A stretch of 36,563 nucleotides of DNA from assembly GCF_004342485.1 (NCBI RefSeq), contig NZ_SMBU01000045.1, forward strand, positions 1 to 36,563, in the 5' to 3' direction. The notes under the pieces were generated by a model that saw nothing but the letters and a program-made list of their open reading frames with translations, did no database searches and was not told the DNA's origin. Positions 1 to 9,285 of the stretch are shown here, piece by piece. This DNA is from Roseateles saccharophilus. GTDB lineage: Bacteria; Pseudomonadota; Gammaproteobacteria; Burkholderiales; Burkholderiaceae_C. Position numbers and translations under genes: made by a program. Position 1 is the stretch's first letter, and each line of letters begins with the position of its first letter.

Positions 1-264
1 TACATGATGCAGCAGATCGCCCCCGGCCCCTTCCGCATGGCCCACTACGCGATGGCCACCGGCGTGATGGCGCTGACGAAGTGGGGCACGGGCAGTGTCA
101 GCGCGCTGCTGTGGAACGGCGTCGGCCACCACTACGCCGGCTTCTTCGGCTGGGTGCTGGTCTTCTCCATCCCGCCGGTGCTGCTGGCTTGGGTTGCGCC
201 CTTCCCGCACGACGGCCTGGAGGCCGCGCCCGCGGGCAGAGAAGCCCCGGTGGGAGCGCATTGA
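1..264 (+). CDS. MFS permease, PAT/AmpG-like, 3' end only
   Basis: This is the last 87 codons of a gene that begins upstream of the window. The visible protein opens with YMMQQIAPGPFRMAHYA, a signature I recognise from transmembrane segments 10-11 of peptide/acetyl-CoA/drug (PAT) MFS permeases related to AmpG. A final hydrophobic segment (FFGWVLVFSIPPVLLAWVAPF) and a short cytoplasmic tail follow. Such permeases sit in the inner membrane and import muropeptides, sugars or other small solutes; the substrate cannot be read from this fragment. The stop codon TGA (262-264) shares its last base with the ATG of the next gene, so the two are probably translated together. Family assignment is fairly sure, specificity unknown. 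Confidence 0.75.
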   Translation, partial: YMMQQIAPGPFRMAHYAMATGVMALTKWGTGSVSALLWNGVGHHYAGFFGWVLVFSIPPVLLAWVAPFPHDGLEAAPAGREAPVGAH

Positions 265-980
265 TGAGCCTGCTGCTCAGTCTCGCCATGGCCGCCGCCA
301 CCGCCGCCCAGCCCGCCTGCGGTGCCGATGCGATCGGCACTTCGCGCACGCTGACCCTGAAGCGTGAAGCCGCCGCCTGGGGCACGGCCCAGCATGCGCC
401 GCTGCCGACGCTGGCGCCCGGGGAGGTCGTGCTGAGCTTCGACGACGGCCCGCGGCCCGAGTCCACGCCGCTGGTGCTGAAGGCCCTGGCCGAGCAGTGC
501 GTGCAGGCCAGCTTCTTCATGAACGGCGAGCCGCTGCGCGCCAACGCCGCGCTGGCCCGCCAGGTGCGCGACGCCGGCCACAGCGTCGGCATGCACGGCT
601 TCCGCCACGAGCATTTCCCGCAACTGTCCACGGCCGCGCAGCTGGCCGACCTGGACGCGATGATCGCCACCTACCGCGCGGCGCTGGGTGCCGAGCCGGC
701 GGCCTGGCGCTTCCCCTTCCTCGAAGAGACGCCAACCTTGTTGAAGGCGCTAGGCGAGAAAGCCATCACGGTGATGTCCGTCGACGCCGGCGCCGAGGAC
801 TGGCTGCCCGAGCAGACGCCGCAGATGCTTGCGACCAAGCTGCTCGGCCAGCTCGCGAAGAGCGGCGGCGGCATCGTGCTGCTGCATGATGCCCAGGACC
901 AGACGGCGAGGGCGCTGCCCTTTTTGCTGCAGACGCTGAAGGCCAGGGGCTATCGCGTCGTGCATCTGCGCTGGGAGTAG
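264..980 (+). CDS. Secreted polysaccharide deacetylase (NodB/CE4 family)
   Basis: This 238-residue protein has a short hydrophobic N-terminus (about residues 1-20, ending near AAQPACG) that looks like a Sec signal. A NodB-homology domain follows. The metal and catalytic motifs are visible: SFDDGP (Asp60-Asp61), the HxxxH metal pair (His111 and His115 in MHGFRH), RFPF in place of the usual RxPY, and LLHDA near the C-terminus as the LxHD motif. CE4 enzymes remove N- or O-acetyl groups from peptidoglycan, chitin or similar polymers with a divalent metal. The ATG at 264 overlaps the stop of the upstream permease (TGATG), which fixes the start. An open frame continues upstream, but only as a shadow of the permease. 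The pairing with an AmpG-like permease hints at cell-wall or amino-sugar processing, which is inference. Confidence 0.87.
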   Translation: MSLLLSLAMAAATAAQPACGADAIGTSRTLTLKREAAAWGTAQHAPLPTLAPGEVVLSFDDGPRPESTPLVLKALAEQCVQASFFMNGEPLRANAALARQVRDAGHSVGMHGFRHEHFPQLSTAAQLADLDAMIATYRAALGAEPAAWRFPFLEETPTLLKALGEKAITVMSVDAGAEDWLPEQTPQMLATKLLGQLAKSGGGIVLLHDAQDQTARALPFLLQTLKARGYRVVHLRWE

Positions 981-1004
981 GCAAGGCGGCTCGCGTCGCC
1001 TTGC
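981..1004. terminator. Perfect hairpin between convergent genes
   Basis: The arms GCAAGGCG (981-988) and CGCCTTGC (997-1004) pair perfectly around an 8-nt loop. They start directly after the stop codon of the deacetylase gene and face the end of the convergent gene at 1035. There is no T-run on either side, so this is a bidirectional terminator candidate rather than a textbook intrinsic terminator. Confidence 0.5.
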
Positions 1005-1034
1005 GGGCATGCTCGACAACGGATTGCCTCGCGG

Positions 1035-1559
1035 CTACCTGTCGAACCAGTATTCGAACTCGGTCCGGTTCTGGTTGAAGGCCTTGCCGTCGTTCACGGT
1101 CTCGGCACGTACGACGCCGTGGATGCCACGGAACTTGCCGGTCCCGCCCGTGATGTCCAGTTCCGTCAGGTTCTTGAGGCGGTCAGTGTTGGCCAGCTTG
1201 TGGTTCAGGAAGTAGCCCCGCGCGAAAATCTTGTCGCCGCTCTCCATCCGGTATTCGACATAGCTGCGCCCGAGTCCGTTCAGGTCGGTGAGGTCGCTGC
1301 TGGCACGGATCACGGCCTCCTTCAGGACCACGCCCTCGATGGTCTGGTCCTTGCCGCCGTAGGCGCGCACCAGTTCGTAAAGACGCAGCTTGTGTTCCGG
1401 CACATCGCCGACATCGAGGATGTGCATCACGGTGTATTTGTTGCCGCTGGCCGGCGCATCGAACGCGACCACATGCTTCTCCTGCGCATGGGCCCCCGCG
1501 CACGCGAGGAGTCCACCGCAGAGTGCCACCGATATCTTCCAGCGCAGGTCTGTTCGCAT
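1035..1559 (-). CDS. Secreted small protein, allene-oxide-cyclase/dirigent-like barrel
   Basis: The protein has 174 residues with a clear Sec signal (MRTDLRWKISVALCGGLLACAGAHAQ, cleavage after AHA). The mature part is beta-rich and ends with DITGGTGKFRGIHGVVRAETV, the 'TGGTGxFxGxxG' pattern seen in dirigent and allene oxide cyclase barrel proteins. It is therefore probably a periplasmic or secreted beta-barrel of about 150 residues. Enzymatic activity is not established for bacterial members and I claim none. A GGAG element lies 8 nt upstream of the ATG at 1559. The gene is convergent with the deacetylase and divergent from the catabolic operon starting at 1724, so it is monocistronic. The fold assignment rests on this short motif only. 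Confidence 0.6.
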   Translation of the reverse strand: MRTDLRWKISVALCGGLLACAGAHAQEKHVVAFDAPASGNKYTVMHILDVGDVPEHKLRLYELVRAYGGKDQTIEGVVLKEAVIRASSDLTDLNGLGRSYVEYRMESGDKIFARGYFLNHKLANTDRLKNLTELDITGGTGKFRGIHGVVRAETVNDGKAFNQNRTEFEYWFDR

Positions 1560-1671
1560 CGTCGTTGCTCCATGAGTTGCCTAGTCGTCTGACTCTAGCG
1601 ATGCGCCTTTGAGAAGTCCAGGTGCCGGGACTCAGACCCATCCGGCGCCGGCCGGAGGCTCAAAAAAATAC

Positions 1672-1700
1672 TTGACGTTTGAACTATTGATTTCTAAAGT
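1672..1700 (+). promoter_or_regulatory. Sigma70 promoter of the anthranilate-type operon
   Basis: A -35 box TTGACG (1672-1677) and a -10 box TAAAGT (1695-1700) are separated by exactly 17 bp in an AT-rich patch inside otherwise very GC-rich sequence. The interval 1676-1706 also has imperfect symmetry (CGTTT ... AAACG at its ends). That would suit binding by the MarR-family regulator encoded three genes downstream, but the operator is inference. GAGAGGA at 1711-1717 is the ribosome binding site, 6 nt before the ATG at 1724. Confidence 0.65.
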
Positions 1701-1723
1701 GAAACGCATCGAGAGGACATCTC

Positions 1724-4063
1724 ATGCGTATCACCTGCATAGGCGGCGGCCCTGCCGGCCTGTATTTCGCGCTGCTGATGAAGAAGGCCGACCCGGCCCA
1801 CCAGGTGCGGGTGCTGGAACGAAACCGTGCGGGGGACACCTTCGGCTGGGGCGTCGTGCTGTCCGACCAGACCGTGGACGCGCTGCGCGAGGCCGATGCC
1901 GAGACGGCCGAGCAGATCAGCGACGCCTTCAACCACTGGGACGACATCGCCGTGCATTTCCACGGCCGGCGCATCGTGTCCGGCGGCCACGGCTTCTGCG
2001 GCATCGGCCGCAAGAAGCTGCTGAACATCCTGCAGGCCCGCTGTGAGGCGCTGGGCGTCGAGCTGGCCTACGAGACCGACGTGGCCGACGACGCCGACAT
2101 CGACGCCGACCTCATCATCGCGGCCGACGGTCTGAACAGCCGCATCCGCCAGAAATACGCCGCCAACTACCAGCCTGACATCGACCTGCGCCGCTGCCGC
2201 TTCGTGTGGCTGGGCACGACCCGGCTCTTCGACGCCTTCACCTTTGACTTCCAGCAGACGCCATGGGGCTGGTTCCAGGCCCATGCCTACCGTTTCGACG
2301 CGACGCATTCGACCTTCATCGTCGAGGCGCCCGAGGAGGTCTGGCGGGCCGCGGGCCTGGAGGACATGGGCAAGGAGGAGGGCATCGCCTTCTGCGAGAA
2401 GCTCTTCGCCCAGGTGCTGGACGGCCACAAGCTGATCTCCAACGCCAGCCATCTGCGCGGCTCGGCGCAGTGGATACGCTTCCCGCGCGTGGTGTGCAAG
2501 AGCTGGGTGCACCGCAACGAGCAGGGCACGCCGGTGGTGCTGATGGGCGACGCCGCCCACACGGCGCATTTCTCGATCGGCTCGGGCAGCAAGCTGGCGC
2601 TGGAGGACGCGATCGCGCTGGCGCGCGACATCGAGCAGCACGGCGGCGACCTCGAAGCCGCGCTGGCCGAATACCAGGCCAGCCGCAGCGTCGAGGTGTT
2701 GCGCATCCAGAACGCGGCGCGCAATTCCACGGAATGGTTCGAGAACGTCGAGCGTCATGCGCGGCTGGAGCCTGAGCAATTCGCCTATTCGCTGCTGACG
2801 CGCTCGCAGCGCATCTCGCACGAGAACCTGCGGCTGCGTGACAGCGCCTATGTCGGCGGGTTCGAACGCTGGCTGGCCGGCCGCAGCGGCGTGGAGGCAC
2901 AAGTGCCGCCGATGTTCACGCCCTTCAGGCTGCGCGGCCTCACGCTGAAGAACCGCGTCGTCGTGTCGCCGATGGCCCAGTACAGCTGCGAAGACGGCCT
3001 GCCCGGCGACTACCACGTGGCCCACCTCGGCGCGCGCGCCCAGGGCGGCGCCGGCCTCGTCTTTGCCGAGATGACCTGCGTGTCGCCCGACGCGCGCATC
3101 ACGCCCGGCTGCCCGGGGCTGTGGAACGACGCCCAGGGCGCGGCCTGGCGGCGCATCGTCGACTTCATCCACGGCAGCAGCAGCGCCAAGGTCGCGATGC
3201 AGCTCGGCCACGCCGGGCCCAAGGGCTCGACCTGCCTGCCCTGGGAAGGTGGCGAGGACCGGCCGCTGGCGAGCGGCAACTGGCCGCTGATGGCGGCCAG
3301 CGAGCAGCAATACCTGCCCGGCGTCAGCCAGCTCGCCCACGCGATGACACGCGCCGACATGGACCGCGTGCGCGACGACTTCGTCGCCGCCACCCGGCGC
3401 GCGGCGGAGGCCGGCTTCGACTGGCTGGAGCTGCACTGCGCCCACGGCTATCTGCTGTCCGCCTTCATCTCGCCGCTGACCAACCAGCGCAGGGACGACT
3501 ACGGCGGCTTGCTGGAACAGCGCCTGCGCTATCCGCTCGAGGTCTTCGCCGCGATGCGCGCCGCCTGGCCCGAAGGCCGGCCGATGTCCGTGCGCATCTC
3601 GGCCCATGACTGGGTGCCCGGTGGCACGACGCCGGAGGGCGCCGTCGCCATCGCCGCCGCCTTTAAGGCCGCCGGCGCCGACCTCATCGACGTGTCCTCC
3701 GGCCAGGTCAGCAAGGCGCAGAAGCCGGTCTATGGCCGCATGTGGCAGACGCCCTTCGCCGAGAGCATCCGCAACCGCGTCGGCATCGCGACGATGGCCG
3801 TCGGCGCGATCTCCGAGGCCGACCATGTGAACAGCATCGTCGCCTCCGGGCGCGCTGACCTCTGCGCCATCGCACGGCCCCACCTGGCCAACCCGGCCTG
3901 GACGCTGACCGAGGCCGCGCGCATCGGCTATGGCGGGCCCACGGGTCTGGATTGGCCGCGGCAATACCTGTCGGGCAAGAGCCAGCTTGAACGCGAGTTC
4001 GAGCGCCAGCGCTCGGCGGGCGTGGCCGCGGCCGAGCAGGCGAACAAGGCGCTGGGCGTATGA
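1724..4063 (+). CDS. Fused FAD monooxygenase / old-yellow-enzyme reductase (2-aminobenzoyl-CoA monooxygenase/reductase type)
   Basis: This 779-residue protein joins two flavoenzymes. Residues 1 to about 380 are a class A flavin monooxygenase: an FAD-binding [10 protein letters not shown] near the N-terminus and the GD motif in [18 protein letters not shown]. From about residue 395 ([20 protein letters not shown]) the protein is an NADH:flavin oxidoreductase of the old yellow enzyme family, with [19 protein letters not shown] as the active-site/FMN region. This fusion is known from 2-aminobenzoyl-CoA monooxygenase/reductase of Azoarcus evansii, which hydroxylates and then reduces the ring of anthraniloyl-CoA. 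Databases often call the family bifunctional salicylyl-CoA 5-hydroxylase/oxidoreductase. The neighbouring ligase and RidA genes favour an aminobenzoate, but salicylyl-CoA remains possible. It is first in the operon, with a good RBS and promoter, and its stop overlaps the next ATG. Confidence 0.88.
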   Translation: MRITCIGGGPAGLYFALLMKKADPAHQVRVLERNRAGDTFGWGVVLSDQTVDALREADAETAEQISDAFNHWDDIAVHFHGRRIVSGGHGFCGIGRKKLLNILQARCEALGVELAYETDVADDADIDADLIIAADGLNSRIRQKYAANYQPDIDLRRCRFVWLGTTRLFDAFTFDFQQTPWGWFQAHAYRFDATHSTFIVEAPEEVWRAAGLEDMGKEEGIAFCEKLFAQVLDGHKLISNASHLRGSAQWIRFPRVVCKSWVHRNEQGTPVVLMGDAAHTAHFSIGSGSKLALEDAIALARDIEQHGGDLEAALAEYQASRSVEVLRIQNAARNSTEWFENVERHARLEPEQFAYSLLTRSQRISHENLRLRDSAYVGGFERWLAGRSGVEAQVPPMFTPFRLRGLTLKNRVVVSPMAQYSCEDGLPGDYHVAHLGARAQGGAGLVFAEMTCVSPDARITPGCPGLWNDAQGAAWRRIVDFIHGSSSAKVAMQLGHAGPKGSTCLPWEGGEDRPLASGNWPLMAASEQQYLPGVSQLAHAMTRADMDRVRDDFVAATRRAAEAGFDWLELHCAHGYLLSAFISPLTNQRRDDYGGLLEQRLRYPLEVFAAMRAAWPEGRPMSVRISAHDWVPGGTTPEGAVAIAAAFKAAGADLIDVSSGQVSKAQKPVYGRMWQTPFAESIRNRVGIATMAVGAISEADHVNSIVASGRADLCAIARPHLANPAWTLTEAARIGYGGPTGLDWPRQYLSGKSQLEREFERQRSAGVAAAEQANKALGV

Positions 4064-4797
4064 AGCACAGGCATGCCGTCGTGACGGGCGGGGGTAGCGG
4101 CATCGGTGCCGCGGTGGCCGCGAGGCTGCTCGCCCAGGGTGCGCGCGTGACGCTGATGGGGCGCAGCGAGCCGAGGCTGCGCGCGCAGCAGGCCGCGCTG
4201 GGCGATGTGGCCGTCCAGGTCTGCGACGTGGCCGACGAGGCCGGCGTCATGGCCGCCTTCGCGGCGGTGGGGGATGTGGACATCCTCGTCAACAACGCCG
4301 GCCAGGTGGAGACGGCGCCGCTCGGCAGGACCTCGCTGGAGCTGTGGCAGCGGCTGCTCAACGTCAACCTGACCGGCACCTTCCTGTGCAGCCGCGCCGT
4401 GCTGCCCGGCATGCTGGCGCGCCGGCAGGGCCGCATCGTCAACGTGGCCAGCACCGCGGCGCTGAAGGGCTATGCCTATGTCGCCGCCTACTGCGCCGCC
4501 AAGCATGGCGTGCTGGGCCTGACCCGCGCGCTGGCGCTGGAAGTGGCGGCCAGGGGCGTGACGGTCAACGCCGTCTGCCCCGGCTATACCGAGACCGACA
4601 TCGTCGCCGGCGCCATCGACAACATCGTCGCCAAGACCGGCCGCACGGCGGAACAGGCCAGGGCGGAGCTTGCCGGGGTCAATCCGCAGGGCCGGTTGAT
4701 CCAGCCCGACGAGGTGGCCGCCACCGTCGCCTGGCTCGTCGGCGCGGCCGGCGTCAACGGCCAGGCCATCGCCGTGGATGGCGGGGAGACGATGTGA
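4060..4797 (+). CDS. SDR-family oxidoreductase in the aryl-CoA operon
   Basis: This classical short-chain dehydrogenase of 245 residues has the nucleotide-binding TGGGSGIG near the N-terminus, NNAG, the active-site Ser131 (in NVAST) and the YxxxK pair Tyr144/Lys148 (YCAAK). The C-terminus [14 protein letters not shown] is typical. In this operon it most likely oxidises a hydroxyacyl-CoA or hydroxy-cyclohexane-carbonyl-CoA intermediate with NAD(P)+, after hydration by the downstream crotonase; this role is inferred from context. The ATG overlaps the stop of the upstream fusion gene (ATGA), and its own stop overlaps the start of the marR-type gene, so translation is likely coupled. Cofactor preference is not decided. 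Confidence 0.88.
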   Translation: MKHRHAVVTGGGSGIGAAVAARLLAQGARVTLMGRSEPRLRAQQAALGDVAVQVCDVADEAGVMAAFAAVGDVDILVNNAGQVETAPLGRTSLELWQRLLNVNLTGTFLCSRAVLPGMLARRQGRIVNVASTAALKGYAYVAAYCAAKHGVLGLTRALALEVAARGVTVNAVCPGYTETDIVAGAIDNIVAKTGRTAEQARAELAGVNPQGRLIQPDEVAATVAWLVGAAGVNGQAIAVDGGETM

Positions 4798-5279
4798 TGT
4801 CGGCAGATCTCGATCTCGAAACCCGTGCCTCCGCCGACGACCACCAGGCGCTGCGGCTCTGGCTGCGCCTGCTGTCCTGCACGACGCGCGTGGAAGACCA
4901 GATCCGCCAGCGCCTGCGGCAGGATTTCGGCACCACGCTGCCGCGCTTCGACCTGCTCGCCCAGCTGGAGCGCCACCCCGACGGCCTGCCGATGCGCGAG
5001 CTGTCCAAGCGGCTGATGGTGACCGGCGGCAACGTGACCGGCATCACCGACCAGCTCGAAGCCGAGGGCCTGGTACTGCGCGAGACCCGCGCCGACGACC
5101 GCCGCAGCTTCATCGTCAGGCTCACGCCCCAGGGCCGGCGCCAGTTCAAGCGCATGGCGGCCACGCACGAGGGCTGGATCGTCGAGCTCTTCGCCGGTTG
5201 GACGCCCGCGCAGAAGATCCAGGTCTACGAGCTGCTCGCGCAACTGAAAACACATCTGTCCAAGGACGCCACGACATGA
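4797..5279 (+). CDS. MarR-family transcriptional regulator
   Basis: The regulator has 160 residues with a MarR winged-helix fold. The recognition-helix region is [30 protein letters not shown], and the wing contains [18 protein letters not shown], the DxRxxxxxLT signature of the family. Such proteins are dimeric repressors that release DNA on binding an aromatic acid or its CoA thioester. A repressor embedded in the operon it probably controls fits a substrate-induced aryl-CoA pathway; the ligand could be 2-aminobenzoyl-CoA, by analogy only. The ATG at 4797 overlaps the SDR stop; GTG at 4794 is an alternative. Its stop overlaps the ATG of the crotonase gene at 5276. Confidence 0.9.
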   Translation: MSADLDLETRASADDHQALRLWLRLLSCTTRVEDQIRQRLRQDFGTTLPRFDLLAQLERHPDGLPMRELSKRLMVTGGNVTGITDQLEAEGLVLRETRADDRRSFIVRLTPQGRRQFKRMAATHEGWIVELFAGWTPAQKIQVYELLAQLKTHLSKDATT

Positions 5280-6115
5280 ACCCGCACCTGAGCTCGGGCA
5301 ACCGCCAAAGCCTGGCCGGCTACGCGCCCCAACACTTCCTCTGGCAGCAGCAGGGGGCCGTCGGCCTCGTCACGCTGAACCGGCCCGAGCGCAAGAACCC
5401 GCTGACCTTCGAGTCCTACGCCGAGCTGCGCGACCTGTTCCGCCGCCTGAGCTACGTCGACGAAGTCAAGGCCATCGTCATCCAGGGCGCGGGCGGCAAC
5501 TTCTGCTCCGGCGGCGACGTGCACGAGATCATCGGCCCGCTGACCGCGATGAGCATGCCCGACCTGCTGGCCTTCACGCGCATGACGGGCGACCTGGTGA
5601 AGGCCATGCGCGCCTGTCCCCAGCCCATCGTCGCGGCCATCGACGGCGTCTGCGCCGGTGCCGGCGCCATCATGGCGATGGCCTCGGACCTGCGCGTGGG
5701 CACGGCACGCAGCAAGACGGCCTTCCTGTTCACCCGCGTCGGCCTGGCCGGCTGCGACATGGGCGCCTGCGCGCTGCTGCCGCGCATCGTCGGTCAGGGG
5801 CGCGCTTCGGACCTGCTCTACAGCGGCCGCAGCCTGGGCGGCGAGGAGGGCCATGGCTGGGGTTGGCTGAACCGCCTCGTCGAGCCCGAGCAGCTGTTGC
5901 CGGAGGCCATGGCCTGGGCCGGTGAGATTGCCGCCGGGCCGAGCTTCGCGCATGCGATGACCAAGCGCATGCTGCATCAGGAGTGGGCCATGGGCGTGGA
6001 CGAGGCCATCGAGGCCGAGGCCCAGGCCCAGGCCATCTGCATGATGACCCAGGACTTCCACCGTGCCTACGAGGCCTTTGCGGCCAGGCAGAAGCCGGTC
6101 TTCCAGGGGGATTGA
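5276..6115 (+). CDS. Enoyl-CoA hydratase/isomerase (crotonase) family protein
   Basis: This 279-residue crotonase has the oxyanion-hole segments [13 protein letters not shown] and [20 protein letters not shown]. By my alignment the two catalytic glutamates of enoyl-CoA hydratase are absent: the first is Ile132 and the second Arg154. Asp161 (in LAGCDMGA) falls where dienoyl-CoA isomerases have a catalytic aspartate. Simple 2-enoyl-CoA hydration is therefore doubtful, and an isomerase, ring hydrolase or hydratase using another residue should be considered. The N-terminus has about 35 residues before the first strand, slightly longer than usual. ATG overlaps the MarR stop. The pathway context suggests it acts on the cyclic or opened CoA thioester made from the aminobenzoyl-CoA. 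Confidence 0.85.
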   Translation: MNPHLSSGNRQSLAGYAPQHFLWQQQGAVGLVTLNRPERKNPLTFESYAELRDLFRRLSYVDEVKAIVIQGAGGNFCSGGDVHEIIGPLTAMSMPDLLAFTRMTGDLVKAMRACPQPIVAAIDGVCAGAGAIMAMASDLRVGTARSKTAFLFTRVGLAGCDMGACALLPRIVGQGRASDLLYSGRSLGGEEGHGWGWLNRLVEPEQLLPEAMAWAGEIAAGPSFAHAMTKRMLHQEWAMGVDEAIEAEAQAQAICMMTQDFHRAYEAFAARQKPVFQGD

Positions 6116-6116
6116 A

Positions 6117-7256
6117 ATGGACCACCTCGACTGGCCCTTCTTCGACGCCAGGCACCGCGAGCTGGCAACCGCGCTGGACGCCTGGTGCGGCGAGCATCTG
6201 CAGCATGTGGACCATGACGGCGACGTGGACGCGCAATGCCGCGATCTGGTCGCGCAACTGGGCGCAGCCGGCTGGCTGAACCATGCGGTGGCCGGTGATG
6301 GCCACGCCATCGACACCCGCGCCATCTGCCTGATCCGTGAGACGCTGGCGAAGCATGACGGCCTGGCCGACTTCGCGTTCGCGATGCAGGGCCTGGGCTC
6401 GGGAGCGATCTCGTTGCAAGGCACCGCGGCGCAGCGCGCGCACTACCTGCCGCGCGTCGCACGCGGCGAGGCGCTGGCGGCCTTCGCGCTGTCCGAGCCG
6501 GAGGCCGGCTCGGATGTCGCGGCGATGCAGTGCAGCGCCGTCGAGGACGGCGACGCCTATGTGCTGAACGGCGAGAAGACCTGGATCTCCAACGGCGGCA
6601 TCGCGGATTTCTATGTGCTGTTCGCGCGCACGGGTGAGGCGCCCGGGGCCCGCGGCATCAGCGCCTTCATCGTCGACGCCGGCCTGCCCGGCTTCGACAT
6701 CGCGGAGCGCATAGCCGTCATCGCGCCTCACCCGCTCGCGCGCCTGCGCTTCACGAACTGTCGCGTGGCCAAGAGCCAGATGCTGGGCGCACCGGGCGAA
6801 GGCTTCAAGGTGGCGATGCGCGCGCTGGACGTGTTCCGCACCTCCGTCGCCGCCGCGGCGCTGGGTTTCGGTCGCCGCGCGCTGCAGGAAGGCCTGGCCC
6901 AGGCCAAGGCGCGGCCCATGTTCGGCGCCACGCTGGCCGACCTGCCGCTCACGCAAGCCAGGCTGGCCGACATGGCCTGCACGGTGGATTCGTCCGCGCT
7001 GCTGGTCTACCGCGCCGCCTGGCTGCGCGACCAGGGCCGCACCATCACCAAGGAGGCCGCGATGGCCAAGCTGATGGCCACCGAGGGCGCGCAGCAGGTC
7101 ATCGACGCGGCCGTGCAGCTCTTCGGTGGCCGCGGCGTGCGCCGGGGCGAGATTGTCGAATCCCTCTACCGGGAAATCCGTGCGCTGCGCATCTACGAGG
7201 GCGCCAGCGAAGTGCAACAGCTCATCATCGGTCGTGAGCTTCTGAAGCAGGCTTGA
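6117..7256 (+). CDS. Acyl-CoA dehydrogenase
   Basis: This full-length 379-residue FAD-dependent acyl-CoA dehydrogenase has the first signature in [11 protein letters not shown], the substrate/FAD loop [16 protein letters not shown], and the C-terminal [16 protein letters not shown] carrying the probable catalytic base Glu361. It would introduce an alpha-beta double bond into an acyl- or cyclohexane-carboxyl-CoA, passing electrons to ETF. In the aminobenzoyl-CoA route it fits the beta-oxidation-like processing of the reduced, non-aromatic ring. The start at 6117 is one base after the preceding stop codon (TGAA ATG). The downstream ligase gene follows after two bases. Function within the pathway is inference; family membership is certain. 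Confidence 0.9.
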   Translation: MDHLDWPFFDARHRELATALDAWCGEHLQHVDHDGDVDAQCRDLVAQLGAAGWLNHAVAGDGHAIDTRAICLIRETLAKHDGLADFAFAMQGLGSGAISLQGTAAQRAHYLPRVARGEALAAFALSEPEAGSDVAAMQCSAVEDGDAYVLNGEKTWISNGGIADFYVLFARTGEAPGARGISAFIVDAGLPGFDIAERIAVIAPHPLARLRFTNCRVAKSQMLGAPGEGFKVAMRALDVFRTSVAAAALGFGRRALQEGLAQAKARPMFGATLADLPLTQARLADMACTVDSSALLVYRAAWLRDQGRTITKEAAMAKLMATEGAQQVIDAAVQLFGGRGVRRGEIVESLYREIRALRIYEGASEVQQLIIGRELLKQA

Positions 7257-7258
7257 AC

Positions 7259-8863
7259 ATGCATCCTTCGGCCCATCTGGATACCTTCGCAAGAGATCAC
7301 CTCCCGCCGCAGGACCAGTGGCCCGAGCTGGTCTTCGACCTGCCCGAGCTGCAGTTCGGCCCCAGGCTGAACGCGGCCACCGAGCTGCTGGACCGCTGGG
7401 TCGCGCAGGGCCAGGGTGGGCGCCCCTGCGTGCAGGGCGCCGGCCTGCGCTGGACCTATGCCGAGCTGCAGGCCGAGGCCAACCGCATCGCCAACGTCCT
7501 CGTCAATGAGCTCGGCGTCGTGCCCGGCAACCGCGTGCTGCTGCGCGGTGCCAACACGCCGCAGCTGGCGGCCTGCTGGTTCGCCGTCGTCAAGGCCGGC
7601 GCCATCGCGGTGGCGACGATGCCGCTGCTGCGCGCCAAGGAGCTGGGCCAGGTCATCGCCAAGGCCGAGGTCAGCCATGCGCTGTGCGACGCGGCGCTGG
7701 CCGACGAACTCATGGCGGCCCAGGCCCAGCACCCCGTGCTGCGCGGCATCTGCCACTTCCGCAGTGGCGCGCCCGACGGCCTGGAGGCGCGCGCCGCGCG
7801 CCAGCCGGCCACGTTCACCAATGTCGACACCGCCAGCGACGACTGCGCGCTGATCGCCTTCACGTCCGGCACCACCGGCCAGCCCAAGGGCACGATGCAC
7901 TTCCATCGCGACCTGATCGCCGCCTGCCGCTGCTGGCCGCCGCACTGCCTGCAGGCCCGCTCCAGCGACGTCTTCATCGGCAGCCCGCCGCTGGCCTTCA
8001 CCTTCGGCCTGGGCGGCCTGCTGCTGTTCCCGATGAGCGTGGGCGCATCGACCGTGCTGCTGGAGAAGGCCGCGCCGGAGCTGCTGCTGAAGGCCATCGT
8101 CGAGCACCGCGCAACGGTCTGCTTCACCGCGCCCACCTCCTACCGCGCGATGGCGCCGCTGGCCGCGCAGCACGACATCTCGGCGCTGCGCAAATGCGTC
8201 AGCGCCGGCGAGGCCCTGCCGGCGGCCACGCGGGCGCTGTGGAAGCAGGCCACCGGCATCGAGCTCATCGACGGCATCGGCGCGACCGAGCTGCTGCACA
8301 TCTTCATCTCCCACACCGAGGCCGAGGCCAGGCCCGGCGCCACCGGCAGGCCCGTGCCCGGCTACCGCGCCTGCATCCTCGGCGACGATGGCCGCCCGCT
8401 GCCGCCCGGCCAGGTCGGCCGCCTCGCCGTGAAGGGCCCGACCGGCTGCCGCTACCTGGCCGACGAGCGCCAGCGCCAGTATGTGCAAGACGGCTGGAAC
8501 CTGACCGGCGACGCCTACCTGCTCGACGCCGACGGCTACTACGTCTATCAGGCCCGCACCGACGACATGATCATCTCGGGCGGCTACAACATCGCCGGCC
8601 CCGAGATCGAGGCCGCGCTGCTCGCCCACCCGGCCGTGGCCGAATGCGCCGTCATCGGCGTGCCCGACGCGGAGCGCGGCCAGCTCGTGAAGGCCTTCGT
8701 CGTGCTGCGCGAGGGCCATGCGCCCGATGCGAAGGCGCTGCAGGAGCATGTGAAGGCGAGCATCGCGCCCTACAAATACCCGCGTGCCGTCGAGTTCCGC
8801 GACAGCCTGCCGCGCACCGAGACGGGCAAGCTGCAGCGCTTCAAGCTGCGGGAGCCCGGCTGA
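7259..8863 (+). CDS. Benzoate/2-aminobenzoate-type CoA ligase (AMP-forming)
   Basis: This adenylate-forming ligase has 534 residues. Motifs in order: the P-loop FTSGTTGQPKGTMHF, GIGATELLHIF, the hinge aspartate region DAYLLDADGYYVYQARTDDMIISGGYNI, and the C-terminal PRTETGKLQRF with catalytic Lys524. It resembles the benzoate-CoA ligase group that also contains anthranilate-CoA ligases. It activates the aromatic acid with ATP and CoA and so makes the substrate of the fused monooxygenase/reductase. I chose ATG 7259, which is 7 nt after AAGCAGG. An in-frame TTG at 7253 overlaps the previous stop but lies too close to that RBS. The stop overlaps the ATG of the thioesterase. Benzoate, anthranilate and salicylate cannot be told apart from motifs alone. 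Confidence 0.9.
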   Translation: MHPSAHLDTFARDHLPPQDQWPELVFDLPELQFGPRLNAATELLDRWVAQGQGGRPCVQGAGLRWTYAELQAEANRIANVLVNELGVVPGNRVLLRGANTPQLAACWFAVVKAGAIAVATMPLLRAKELGQVIAKAEVSHALCDAALADELMAAQAQHPVLRGICHFRSGAPDGLEARAARQPATFTNVDTASDDCALIAFTSGTTGQPKGTMHFHRDLIAACRCWPPHCLQARSSDVFIGSPPLAFTFGLGGLLLFPMSVGASTVLLEKAAPELLLKAIVEHRATVCFTAPTSYRAMAPLAAQHDISALRKCVSAGEALPAATRALWKQATGIELIDGIGATELLHIFISHTEAEARPGATGRPVPGYRACILGDDGRPLPPGQVGRLAVKGPTGCRYLADERQRQYVQDGWNLTGDAYLLDADGYYVYQARTDDMIISGGYNIAGPEIEAALLAHPAVAECAVIGVPDAERGQLVKAFVVLREGHAPDAKALQEHVKASIAPYKYPRAVEFRDSLPRTETGKLQRFKLREPG

Positions 8864-9285
8864 TGCCCGGCGTCGTCTTCGAGCGCGAGCTGAGCGTGCG
8901 CTTCGGCCATTGCGACCCGGCCGGCATCGTGTTCTACCCGCGCTATTTCGAGATGCTGAACGAGCTCGTCGAGGACTGGTTCGCGCAGGGCCTGGGCATC
9001 CCGTTCGCGCAGCTCATCGGCGAGCGCCGCATCGGCATGCCCACCGCGCAGCTGGACACCCGCTTCAGGCGCGTCAGCCGCATCGGCGACCGCCTGCGCC
9101 AGCGCCTGAGCCTCGTGCGCCTGGGCGGCAGCTCGCTGACGCTGGCCATCGCCTTCGATGGTGACGACGGCACGCGCGTCGAATTCGACCAGGTGCTGGT
9201 CTGCACCTCGCTGGACACGCACAAGCCCCATCCCCTGCCCGCCGACTTGCGCGCCGCACTCGAGCGCGCCCAGGAGACCCCATGA
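8863..9285 (+). CDS. 4-hydroxybenzoyl-CoA thioesterase-family protein
   Basis: This 140-residue hotdog-fold thioesterase has the family motif GHCDPAGIVFYPRYFE, with Asp18 as the expected catalytic aspartate. It would hydrolyse an aryl- or acyl-CoA thioester, either releasing CoA from dead-end intermediates (proofreading and CoA recycling) or producing a free aromatic acid. The second option would fit a salicylyl-CoA to gentisate scheme and is the main argument against the pure anthranilate reading. The ATG overlaps the ligase stop (TGATG), and its own stop overlaps the RidA-family ATG at 9282. Confidence 0.9.
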   Translation: MPGVVFERELSVRFGHCDPAGIVFYPRYFEMLNELVEDWFAQGLGIPFAQLIGERRIGMPTAQLDTRFRRVSRIGDRLRQRLSLVRLGGSSLTLAIAFDGDDGTRVEFDQVLVCTSLDTHKPHPLPADLRAALERAQETP

